Source: Burkholderia sp. GAS332 (GTDB lineage Bacteria; Pseudomonadota; Gammaproteobacteria; Burkholderiales; Burkholderiaceae). From it: a DNA stretch of 64,000 nucleotides. Position 1 is the first letter of the stretch. Each line of letters opens with the position of its first letter. The stretch is from NCBI GenBank assembly GCA_900142905.1, contig FSRV01000002.1:1984001-2048000 (forward strand), read 5' to 3'. A program made the position numbers and the translations under genes. The notes beneath the pieces were generated by a model. That model made no database searches. It saw nothing but the letters and a program-made list of their open reading frames with translations, and was not told the origin of the DNA. Positions 54,785 through 63,298 of this stretch are shown one piece after another.

Positions 54785-56556
54785 CCCTTATCCAGTTCCG
54801 CCTGCTGCCAGAGCATTTCCAGGGTGCGCCGCAAGCGCGCCGGCGTAACCGGCTTATGCAGCACCGGAATCCCCTGCAAGGCCAGCGCCGCCAGTTCCGC
54901 CGACGCCATATCGCCCGTGATCAGCAAGGTCACCACGCTTTCGTGCCCGGCCCGCGCGAGCACGTTGCGCACGGCCGCCAGCGCTTGCGCGCCGGTTCGG
55001 TGATTGGCCAATTGGTAGTCACACAACACGGCATCCGGGACGAAACCGTCTTCCAGCGCGACGAGCGCATCGACTTCGTCGCGTGCGCCACGCACGATGC
55101 AACCCCAGCGTCCCAGCAGACTGGCAAGGCCTTCGAGAATCGACGGTTCGTCGTCGATGCATAGCACACGCCGCCCTTGTGCCGATGGACCGCCCGCCAC
55201 CGCTTCGTTCAGGCTCGCGACAATCCCGCCGGCGTCGCCCGGCTGCACAGGAAAGCGAAACACCGAGCCGCGACCCGGCGCCGAGCGCATCTGCAACTCG
55301 CCACCGAGCATCTCGACCAGGCGCTTCACCGTCGGCAAGCCCAAACCGTGCCCCTGGCGCGCGTCGCGCTGCGGATTGGCGACCTGATAGAACTCTTCGA
55401 AGATGCGCTCGTGTTCCTCGGCCGCAATGCCAATACCCGAATCGCGCACCTCGACATAGCCGCCCGACCGACGCCCGGCGCGGCGATAGCCGACCCAGAT
55501 CGCGCCTTCCTCGGTATAGCGCACGGCGTTCGAGAGCAGGTTGCTCAGTATGCGTTCGAGCAGCACCGGATCGTCATGCACGACCACCGAGGCCGGTGCG
55601 ATCCGCAGCGCCAGGCCTTTGGCCGCCGCCTGCGGGCGGTACTGGCTGCCGACCCGCTCGAACAGTTCCGACAGCCGGAAATGCAAGCGGATCACCTGGG
55701 TCACACCGCTTTCGAGCCTGGCGAGATCGAGCACCTGGTTGAACAGCTGATTCAACGCCTCGACGTTATAAACGATGTGCTCGGCGGTCTTCCCATGCTG
55801 CAGGGGCGTCGCGGCCGTGTCGTTGAGCGAAGCCGCCAGCAGTCCGATCGCATGCAGCGGCTGGCGCAAATCGTGGCTCGCGGCGGCAAAAAACCGTGAT
55901 TTGGCGAGACTGGCTTCTTCGGCGACACGCTTTTGCGCCGCCAGTGATTCCGCCAGGTATTGCTGATCGACGCGCGCCTGCACGACTTGCCGGAACAGCT
56001 TGCGATAACTCAGCGCATAGACGTTGATCGCGCAGAAGAAGAACGCGAGGACGATCGCGAGAATCGTGCGATCGAATGTATGCGTGCCGAAATGCAGCAC
56101 GATAGACGGGACCAGCAGAAACGGAATCGCGGTCGAGAAGTTCAGCAGATCGAAGCCGTTCGACATGAACACGCCGGCCGCCAGCGTGACGAGCATCACC
56201 GTATGCAGCAGCGGCAAATCGGTTTGCGGGCTCTGAAACGCGAACCATACCGCCAGCCCCGGCGCGCTATACAGGAGCACGCCGCGCACCGCGTGCAAGT
56301 TGATCCAGCCGCGCGGCGTGGCGAGGTGCGGGTAGCGGCGATTGCAGATCCACAGCGCAAGGCTGCCGCAATTGGCCACCGCATAGAACCCGAAGCACGC
56401 GATGAACAGCCGTGGCGACGGAATGTTCGGCCAGTAGATCGCCACCAGCACCGCGATCGAGAACCAGTGCGAAAAGAAGGCGATCGGATCTTGCGCGTAC
56501 AGCACGCGCACCAGGTCTTCGTCGATTGCACGCTGGATCGGGTCGGCCCGCATCAT
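54772..56556 (-). CDS. Hybrid sensor histidine kinase with C-terminal receiver
   Basis: A 594-residue kinase. Residues 30-185 hold about six transmembrane helices with no large periplasmic loop. The HisKA box FFAAASHDLRQPLHAIGLL has His228. The N box ILSNLLSNAVRY is near 336-347, G1 DSGIGIA near 372 and G2 GHGLGLPTVKRL near 403. A receiver domain (464-590) has phospho-acceptor Asp513 in AVLCDYQLAN. It is convergent with the LuxR-type regulator and the likely partner. The C-terminal receiver may gate the phosphotransfer. Confidence 0.9.
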   Translation of the reverse strand: MMRADPIQRAIDEDLVRVLYAQDPIAFFSHWFSIAVLVAIYWPNIPSPRLFIACFGFYAVANCGSLALWICNRRYPHLATPRGWINLHAVRGVLLYSAPGLAVWFAFQSPQTDLPLLHTVMLVTLAAGVFMSNGFDLLNFSTAIPFLLVPSIVLHFGTHTFDRTILAIVLAFFFCAINVYALSYRKLFRQVVQARVDQQYLAESLAAQKRVAEEASLAKSRFFAAASHDLRQPLHAIGLLAASLNDTAATPLQHGKTAEHIVYNVEALNQLFNQVLDLARLESGVTQVIRLHFRLSELFERVGSQYRPQAAAKGLALRIAPASVVVHDDPVLLERILSNLLSNAVRYTEEGAIWVGYRRAGRRSGGYVEVRDSGIGIAAEEHERIFEEFYQVANPQRDARQGHGLGLPTVKRLVEMLGGELQMRSAPGRGSVFRFPVQPGDAGGIVASLNEAVAGGPSAQGRRVLCIDDEPSILEGLASLLGRWGCIVRGARDEVDALVALEDGFVPDAVLCDYQLANHRTGAQALAAVRNVLARAGHESVVTLLITGDMASAELAALALQGIPVLHKPVTPARLRRTLEMLWQQAELDKGRAA

Positions 56557-56567
56557 GCGGTCTCCTT

Positions 56568-56661
56568 TGTCGACCGGAGTTGGCGCTTTAGCTGTCGACC
56601 GGAGTTGGCGCTTTAGCGCCTACTCCGGTCCCATGCAGAGCACTTACTCCGGTCCCATGCA
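56568..56661. repeat. Composite repeat: 25-bp tandem copies, a hairpin and a second direct repeat
   Basis: A 25-mer beginning TGTCGACCGGAGTTGGCG is exactly duplicated head to tail (56568-56592, 56593-56617). ACCGGAGT-T-GGCGC and GCGCC-T-ACTCCGGT (56598-56629) form a long hairpin with loop TTTA. TACTCCGGTCCCATGCA then recurs at 56621-56637 and 56645-56661. It lies between the kinase start and the sigma-like gene. It resembles a palindromic interspersed element, but copy number elsewhere cannot be judged here. Confidence 0.8.
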
Positions 56662-56869
56662 AAGCTGTGGGGCACGGCAAATTATGCTGACCGGATGGTT
56701 TACCCGGCAGTTTACCCATCAGCTACCACTTAATCCATATAGGCGAAGCCGTCGCCGGAAACCATACTGGGTTCACATTCCAGCGCGGCTTACAAGCTCC
56801 AACAACCCCCTTCCTTGCCTGCAGTCGAGGCTCCGCGCGCTCCTCGCCTTACCCCTTATGGAGGTTTTC

Positions 56870-57661
56870 ATGGGCGCAGTTCCGAGCCACGCGTTCGTCC
56901 GCAATCTCGACGATGCGATCCTGCCCGACCTGTGGCGCCGGCGTACCCAACTGTCCGCCGACGAAATGGTGTCGATGGTCGAGCTGGTCAAGCGGGCGTT
57001 GCGCACCTATCACCCGCTTGAGTTGCAGGCACTCGGCGAGGACAAGGAAGAACTGGTTGCGCAGTTCATTTACGCGAAAGTACTGCGCCTCGCGCCCGGC
57101 CACACGGAAACCCATGCCTGCGCCGACAGCGCCCCCTCCAACGGCTACGCACTGTGCGCGTATTTTCGCCGTTACCTGATCGACTGCCTGCGCAGCGCCG
57201 GTCATCAACGCAATGTGTCGATGGAAAACGAAGGCATGGCGCAGGAAATCGATCTGCACGCGCAAGCGCTGGAAGACCCCGTCGAAAGCGTGTTGCTGCA
57301 ATACGGCCTCGACGAGCAACGCGTGCGGCTCGCGGCGCGCGCCTTTATCGACGGCCTCGACGAGCCGGAACGCATCGTGCTGGCCGGCAGCCTCGGCTGG
57401 TGCTCGGAAGGCAAAGGCGGTCTGTCGGCGGTCGCTGCTCAGCATCGTGTGCCCTCGTATCACTATCGCGCCGTCAAACTCGGCGTCACCATGAAAAAGA
57501 CGGCCGGCGCCGACGAATTTTCCAATACCAAGATCGGCCGCTGGCTGATCGACGTGCTCGGCATCGAGATCGAACTCGACAATCGGCCCGCGATTCTGCT
57601 CGCGTTAAACCTGCTCGCCGCCGAATCGAGCGACAGCGAAATGAATGAAGTAGCCGCCTAA
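56870..57661 (+). CDS. Unknown protein with divergent sigma-70-like features
   Basis: A 263-residue protein with a good SD (GGAGG) at ATG 56870. It lacks a recognisable enzyme motif. Residues about 50-115 (KEELVAQFIYAKVLRLAPG, then YFRRYLIDCLRSA) resemble sigma region 2. Residues about 160-215 (LDEPERIVLAGSLG, then LSAVAAQHRVPSYHYRAVKL) resemble sigma region 4 with a helix-turn-helix. The likeness is loose and seen by eye only. It lies 206 bp before the GMC-hydrolase fusion gene. Confidence 0.4.
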   Translation: MGAVPSHAFVRNLDDAILPDLWRRRTQLSADEMVSMVELVKRALRTYHPLELQALGEDKEELVAQFIYAKVLRLAPGHTETHACADSAPSNGYALCAYFRRYLIDCLRSAGHQRNVSMENEGMAQEIDLHAQALEDPVESVLLQYGLDEQRVRLAARAFIDGLDEPERIVLAGSLGWCSEGKGGLSAVAAQHRVPSYHYRAVKLGVTMKKTAGADEFSNTKIGRWLIDVLGIEIELDNRPAILLALNLLAAESSDSEMNEVAA

Positions 57662-57822
57662 AAGCGTATTCCAAGGCGAGCGTAGACCGATGGCGGCTTT
57701 TTTCCCCTTTCCGCACATCGGGCACGCGCCACCCACGCGCCACGTACGATGCGCCTTTTTTTGTCATCGCGCACCGCCTACGATAAAAAAGCCGCAGCCG
57801 CACGCCGTCTTCCTTCCGAAGT

Positions 57823-57840
57823 CCGGGTTCCCCTACCCGG
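57823..57840 (+). promoter_or_regulatory. Small hairpin before the GMC-hydrolase fusion gene
   Basis: CCGGGT and ACCCGG form a 6-bp stem with a 6-nt loop 27 bp before the start codon. The SD GAGGTGG follows it. It may modulate translation. Confidence 0.3.
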
Positions 57841-57867
57841 CATCCCCTTCCTGACGAGGTGGTCTGA

Positions 57868-60800
57868 ATGAACCGCTTATCGAGCGCCCTGACGGCCATG
57901 CAGCCGCATTACGATGTCGTGGTGGTGGGTTCGGGTTACGGCGGTGCGATTGCCGCGAGCCGTATGGCGCGCGCCGGCCGCAGCGTGTGCGTGCTGGAAC
58001 GGGGGCGCGAATTCATGGCCGGCGAGTTTCCGCGCACGCCGCTCGAAGGCGCCGCGCAGGTGCAATACAACACCGCCCTCGCGCAAGTCGGCTCGCCGCT
58101 CGCACTGCTCGAAGTGCACGTGAATGAAGACGTGAATGCCGTGGTGGGCTGTGGACTGGGCGGCACGTCGCTGATCAACGCGAACGTCGCGCTCGAAGCC
58201 GAACCGCGGTTATGGGACGACGTCCGCTGGCCCGCGGCGCTACGCGGCGACCAGGCGGGACGCGACAAGGGCTACGAACTGGCCCGCGCCATGCTGCAAC
58301 CATCGCCCGTGTCCGGCGATTTCTTGCAATTGCCGAAACTGCAGGCGCTCAAACAATCCGCGCAGGCGCTCGGTATGGCCGATCGCTTTTACCCACCGCC
58401 GGTCACCGTCACCTTCGAGGGCCGCATCAACGCTGCAGGCGTTGCGCAGCAAGCCTGCGTCGGATGCGGCGATTGCAACTCGGGCTGCAACTACGACGCG
58501 AAAAATTCGACGCACATGAACTATCTGCCCGATGCGGTCGGGCACGGTGCTCATATTTTCACGGGCGCAGCCGTGCATTCGGTGGTGCGCGACGCGGCCA
58601 CGCAAAAGTGGACCGTGCGTTTTCAGGAGGTCAAGCTGGGCCGCGAGAGTTATGACGCGCCTGATCTGTTCGTGAGCGCCGACATCGTCATCGTGTCGGC
58701 CGGCACGATCGGCTCGACCGCCCTGCTGCTGCGCTCGCGCGAGGCGGGGCTGACCGTTTCGGACATGCTCGGCCAACACTTCACCGGGAACGGCGACGTC
58801 CTGGCCTTCGCGTACAACACCGACGAGGTGATCAACGGTGTCGGCTGGGGCGTACACCTGCAGGGCGACATCCCGCCGGTCGGGCCGACCATTACCGGCA
58901 TCATCGACCATCGCAACACCCCTGACGTGACAGACGGCTTCGTGATCGAAGAAGGCTCGCTCGCCGGGCCGATCGGCGCCGCGATGGTCGCCCTGCTTGG
59001 CGGCGCCGCGCCGCTCGAAGGCGTCGAGATTCCCGCGCTGCGCGCCGCCGGGGAACCGGCAGACTACGACGCCCGCGTGATCGAAAGCTTGCTGCGCGGC
59101 CCCTATCACGGCGCCCTCAACCATACGCAAACCTACCTGGTGATGGCGCATGACGACGAAAGCGGCCAGATCAGCGTGAATGACAAGGGCAGACCACGCA
59201 TCAACTGGCCGAACGCCGGCAAGCAGCCGATCTTCCGCACGGTTGAAGACACGCTCGAGAAGGCGCAGTTGCCGCTCGGCGGCAAATACGTGCGCAACCC
59301 GATCTCGACCCGAATGCTCAAGAACCGCACCGTCACCGTGCATCCGCTCGGCGGCTGCGGGATGGGCGAGGATGCCGAGCGCGGTGTGGTCGACCATCAG
59401 GGCCGGGTCTTCAGCGGCGCGACAGAAGATGCCGTGCACGAAGGCCTGTATGTGATGGATGGCGCGGTCATGCCGATGTCGCTCGGCGTCAATCCACTGT
59501 TGACGATTTCCGCGCTGGCGGAACGCAATTGCGCGCTGCTTGCGAACGCGCGAGGCTGGAAGATCGACTACCTCGCCAAGGGCACGGCCGGTACGCCGCC
59601 GCCCCAGAAGATCGGCCTGCGCTTCACCGAAACGATGATCGGCACTTATACGCACGCGGTGGCGGGCGATGCCGCCACCAATCCGATTGAATTCACGCTG
59701 ACCGTCGAATCGGACGATCTGGCCGATATGCTGAGCAATCCGCAACATCTGGCCCACACCACTGGCACGCTGACCTGCCCCGCCCTCTCCGCGCAACCGA
59801 TGACGATCACGGACGGCACCTTCAACCTGTTCGTGGTCAACGAATCGGACGTGGACGAGCGCAACATGAACTACCTCATGACGCTCAATGCCACCGAAGG
59901 AAAATCCTACACTTTGAGCGGACAGAAGATCATTACGCGTACGTCGCCGATCAATCTATGGGACCAGACCAACACGCTGTACGCCGAAATTCGCGAGTCG
60001 GCGCAAGCGGGTGCACCGGCGATCGGCAAAGCAACGCTGATCATCACGCCCGAGAATTTCCTCAAGCAACAACGCACGCTTGAAGTTACCAACGCACCCG
60101 ATCTGACAACGCGCCTTGAATGGACCCTGAAGTTCGGCAAATTTTTCGCGGGCGTGCTGTTCACCGAATATGGCGGCGTGGCCGCACCCTTGCAGTTCTA
60201 TGATCCGAAGACTTCGCCGCGCCTGAAGCGGGCGCTGCGCGCACCCGCGCCGCAAATAGTCTTCTTCGATACGCCCGACGGGACCACGCTGCGACTCACG
60301 CGCTACGCCGGGCCGCCCAACACACCGCTGCGTCCCGTGCTGCTGATCCACGGCTCGGGTGTGTCGAGCCGCATCTTTTCCACCGATCTGGTCACGACCA
60401 ACCTGGTGGAATATCTCTGTGCGGCCGGCTACGATGTGTGGCTCGTCGACCTGCGCGTCAGCATCGAAATGCCGAGTGTGATGGTGCCGACCAATGTCGA
60501 CAAAGTCGCGCTCGAAGACATTCCGGCTGCGGTCGCCAAAGTGCGCGCGTTGACCGGCCTGCCGGAGATTCAGGTGCTGGGCCACTGCATGGGTGGGATC
60601 GCGCTCACGATGTCGCTGCTGGCCGGCCTCGAGGGCGTGCGCTCTGTGGTCATCTCGCAGGTCTCGGCGCATCCGGTGCCAGGCACGCTGGAAAAGATCA
60701 AGTGCGGTCTGCACGTCCCGGGCATCATGGCGCATCTTGGCGTGCACGACCTGACCGCTTTCACCGAACACGGATCGTGGCCCCAGAACCTGCTTGACGA

Positions 60801-61278
60801 AGCGTTGCGCTTCTACCCGCTCAATCACAAACAGGGCTGCGGCAGCCCGATCTGCCACCGGGCGACCTTCCTTTACGGCCTGCTCTACGAACATGGGCAA
60901 TTGAGCGAAACGCTTCACTCGAATCTGCAGGAGTTATTCGGCGTGCACGACATCGAGGTGTTCAGGCATCTCGCCGCCATGGTGCGAGCGGGCAAGGTTG
61001 TGGATGCTGCCGGTCAGGACGTTTACCTGAGGGGGATGGACGGCATGAAAGGTCTGGAAGGCATGCGCCGGCCGATCGGCTTCATTCACGGTGAAAAAAA
61101 CGAAACCTATTTGCCGAAAAGTACCCTGATCACCTACGACATGCTGGTCGAGCATTTCCCCGAGCAGCCTTACGAACGACACATCATTCCCGGCTACGGG
61201 CATATCGACTGCATCTTCGGCAAGAACGCGGCGGTGGATGTCTATCCCGTGATTGCCAGGTATCTGAATGCGCATTGA
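57868..61278 (+). CDS. Fusion of GMC-type oxidoreductase (cholesterol oxidase-like) and alpha/beta hydrolase with Cys nucleophile
   Basis: A 1,136-residue protein in three parts. Residues 1-560 are a GMC flavoprotein: the FAD loop VVVVGSGYGGAIAASRMARA near 17-36 and HPLGGCGMGED from His492. Residues about 560-800 are a less recognisable beta-rich linker. Residues about 810-1136 are an alpha/beta hydrolase with oxyanion loop HGSGVSSRIF, nucleophile elbow LGHCMGG with Cys907, and catalytic His1112 in GYGHIDC. A Cys nucleophile is usual in PHA synthases, not in esterases. Cys197, 200, 203 and 207 form CxxCxxCxxxC, a ferredoxin-like spacing. Sterol, polyester or aliphatic substrates are possible. 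Confidence 0.85.
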   Translation: MNRLSSALTAMQPHYDVVVVGSGYGGAIAASRMARAGRSVCVLERGREFMAGEFPRTPLEGAAQVQYNTALAQVGSPLALLEVHVNEDVNAVVGCGLGGTSLINANVALEAEPRLWDDVRWPAALRGDQAGRDKGYELARAMLQPSPVSGDFLQLPKLQALKQSAQALGMADRFYPPPVTVTFEGRINAAGVAQQACVGCGDCNSGCNYDAKNSTHMNYLPDAVGHGAHIFTGAAVHSVVRDAATQKWTVRFQEVKLGRESYDAPDLFVSADIVIVSAGTIGSTALLLRSREAGLTVSDMLGQHFTGNGDVLAFAYNTDEVINGVGWGVHLQGDIPPVGPTITGIIDHRNTPDVTDGFVIEEGSLAGPIGAAMVALLGGAAPLEGVEIPALRAAGEPADYDARVIESLLRGPYHGALNHTQTYLVMAHDDESGQISVNDKGRPRINWPNAGKQPIFRTVEDTLEKAQLPLGGKYVRNPISTRMLKNRTVTVHPLGGCGMGEDAERGVVDHQGRVFSGATEDAVHEGLYVMDGAVMPMSLGVNPLLTISALAERNCALLANARGWKIDYLAKGTAGTPPPQKIGLRFTETMIGTYTHAVAGDAATNPIEFTLTVESDDLADMLSNPQHLAHTTGTLTCPALSAQPMTITDGTFNLFVVNESDVDERNMNYLMTLNATEGKSYTLSGQKIITRTSPINLWDQTNTLYAEIRESAQAGAPAIGKATLIITPENFLKQQRTLEVTNAPDLTTRLEWTLKFGKFFAGVLFTEYGGVAAPLQFYDPKTSPRLKRALRAPAPQIVFFDTPDGTTLRLTRYAGPPNTPLRPVLLIHGSGVSSRIFSTDLVTTNLVEYLCAAGYDVWLVDLRVSIEMPSVMVPTNVDKVALEDIPAAVAKVRALTGLPEIQVLGHCMGGIALTMSLLAGLEGVRSVVISQVSAHPVPGTLEKIKCGLHVPGIMAHLGVHDLTAFTEHGSWPQNLLDEALRFYPLNHKQGCGSPICHRATFLYGLLYEHGQLSETLHSNLQELFGVHDIEVFRHLAAMVRAGKVVDAAGQDVYLRGMDGMKGLEGMRRPIGFIHGEKNETYLPKSTLITYDMLVEHFPEQPYERHIIPGYGHIDCIFGKNAAVDVYPVIARYLNAH

Positions 61279-61474
61279 CGAAGCTTGGGCGCGGGCTTGC
61301 TATCGGATCGGGGAATCAGGCAGGCGCGCGCAACTGTTGCGCGCCACTCGCTATTCTGGCTTCGGTTCGGGTATGGTATGGATAAGAGAGACGGGTCACC
61401 GCTTACGGGCGGCACGCGCGGCCTCGTGAGCTCATCACGCCCTTATCCACATCAGACTTGTCACGCTTATTCGG

Positions 61475-62257
61475 ATGAAAACCTTCTTTCTGAGCATGTT
61501 GACCGCCGGGCTGCTGAGCAGCACCGTTGCAACCGCAACCGTACAGGCGGCAGAACTCCACGTGATGACTTCGGGCGGCTTCACCGCCGCGTATAAACTG
61601 CTCGGCCCTAAGTTCACCACGTCGACGGGCAATACGCTCGACACCATACTCGGGCCGTCGATGGGTAAATCGCCGGAAGCCATTCCGAACCGGCTCGAGC
61701 GCGGCGAATCCGCGGACGTGGTCATCATGGTCGGCTACGCGCTCGACGATCTGATCAAGCAAGGCAAGGTGATTCCCGGATCGCGCGTCGAGCTTGCCGA
61801 TTCTCGCATCGGTATGGTGGTGCGTGACGGCGCACCGAAACCGGATATCAGCTCTGTCGAATCGCTGAAGGAGACCCTGCTCCACGCCAGATCCATCGGC
61901 TACTCGGACAGCGCGAGCGGCGTCTACATCGAGCGCGAACTCTTCAAGAAGCTCGGCATTGAAGATCAGGTGAAGTCCAAAGCGAAGATGGTGCCGAGAA
62001 TTCCGGTCGCGTCGGTCGTCGCCAATGGCGACTACGAGGTGGGATTCCAGCAGGTCAGCGAATTGCTGCCGGTGCCGGGCGCCACCTTCGTTGGCAAGAT
62101 TCCGGAGTCGGTGCAATCGGTTACGCGGTTTGCCGCAGGCATCCCCGTCGGCGCACAGCATCCGCAGGAAGCGAAAGCGCTGCTCGACTATCTCGCTTCA
62201 CCTGCGGCGCGACCCGATGTCAGATCCACCGGCTTGGACTCCGTCGCAGCGCCTTAG
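61475..62257 (+). CDS. ModA-like periplasmic substrate-binding protein
   Basis: A 260-residue type II binding protein with a signal peptide (MKTFFLSMLTAGLLSSTVAT, cleavage near VQAAELHVM). The start of the mature part (LHVMTSGGFTAAYKLLGPKF) and the segment GESADVVIMVGYALDDLI resemble the molybdate-binding ModA family and its broader relatives. No modB or modC is adjacent. The protein may bind another oxyanion or small organic acid. Confidence 0.78.
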   Translation: MKTFFLSMLTAGLLSSTVATATVQAAELHVMTSGGFTAAYKLLGPKFTTSTGNTLDTILGPSMGKSPEAIPNRLERGESADVVIMVGYALDDLIKQGKVIPGSRVELADSRIGMVVRDGAPKPDISSVESLKETLLHARSIGYSDSASGVYIERELFKKLGIEDQVKSKAKMVPRIPVASVVANGDYEVGFQQVSELLPVPGATFVGKIPESVQSVTRFAAGIPVGAQHPQEAKALLDYLASPAARPDVRSTGLDSVAAP

Positions 62258-62431
62258 CCAATCCGCCGGTGTGCGCCGGACCACACGCCGTATGTTCCGT
62301 ATAGACGCCTGAGCGGGGTTCGAGACACAATGTGCCCTGCAATGACGGCCGGCGCGCAATTCCCGCTTTAACGTTTCAGCGTACACGGAACGCGTTCCAT
62401 CCCATCCACATTGCCTTGCAAGACAAAATCG

Positions 62432-62466
62432 AGCCCCTCCTTCGACATCCGCAACGCTGAGGGGCT
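62432..62466 (+). promoter_or_regulatory. Stem-loop upstream of the membrane protein gene
   Basis: AGCCCCTC (62432-62439) and GAGGGGCT (62459-62466) form an 8-bp perfect stem with a 19-nt loop, 31 bp before the start codon. It may be an operator or a leader structure. Confidence 0.35.
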
Positions 62467-62496
62467 TAGAAAGTCAGGGCGATTTCATTGAAAGCT

Positions 62497-63279
62497 ATGG
62501 AACAGTTAACCTTCGGGGCTTGCGTCAAGAAAACGTGGGGCAGTTCGTGGCAAGCGATTATCGCAATGCCCTGGTTGTTTCTGGGGATCTGTGCGGTGCT
62601 GGCGTGCACTTCGCTGCTATTCGATTCGCATATGAGAGGCCCCACCGGCGAGATCACAACCGTCCCATCCCCCGGCAATGCCCTGCTTTGGTTGGGCAGC
62701 TCCGTTTTGCAGGGCGCCCTCTACGGCGTGCTGACGATCAAGGTCCATCGCTTCGTGCTCATTGGCGAGGGCGTAGAGCCGTTGCTCCCGCTGAACGGCA
62801 AGCCGCTCGGCCGCTATCTGCTGGTATGGCTAAGCGTCGCGGCAAGCATGGTCGTGGTGGGTGTAGCCCTTTTTCTGGTGGTGCGCGCCGCGCACGCCTT
62901 TGCCGTCCTGATCTACGTGCCGGTGATTGTCGTGTTCGTGTTTGTACTCACCCGGCTAAGCCTCGTCTATCCCGCGATCGCGTTAGGTAGCCGTGTCAAG
63001 CTGCGCGCGGCGTGGAACGACAGCCGCGGACATGTGTGGAGTATTTTCGGCGTGGGCATCGTGAGCTACCTGCCGTTAGTCATTGTCTCCGTGATCTTCG
63101 GCATTGTGATCGGCATAAAGCGTTCGATACTCGGCCAGCATCCCGGTCTCGCCGTCACGACGATTGGCCAAACGCTGTTTAATGCCGTGTTCATCGTGTT
63201 AGCCGCTGCGTCAATGTCATGGCTATACCGGCGCTACGCCAGCGAACTGCTGACGCACGTCGAAAACGCGCCGCAGTAA
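62497..63279 (+). CDS. Integral membrane protein of unknown function
   Basis: A 260-residue membrane protein with about five to six hydrophobic segments (for example IIAMPWLFLGICAVLACTSL and LLVWLSVAASMVVVGVALFL). The arrangement and the loop LYRRYASELL at the C-terminus resemble small DUF-type membrane proteins found in Burkholderia. ATG 62497 was chosen over the upstream TTG. No catalytic motif is visible. Confidence 0.7.
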   Translation: MEQLTFGACVKKTWGSSWQAIIAMPWLFLGICAVLACTSLLFDSHMRGPTGEITTVPSPGNALLWLGSSVLQGALYGVLTIKVHRFVLIGEGVEPLLPLNGKPLGRYLLVWLSVAASMVVVGVALFLVVRAAHAFAVLIYVPVIVVFVFVLTRLSLVYPAIALGSRVKLRAAWNDSRGHVWSIFGVGIVSYLPLVIVSVIFGIVIGIKRSILGQHPGLAVTTIGQTLFNAVFIVLAAASMSWLYRRYASELLTHVENAPQ

Positions 63280-63298
63280 ATCGCGCGGCACGTCCCGC

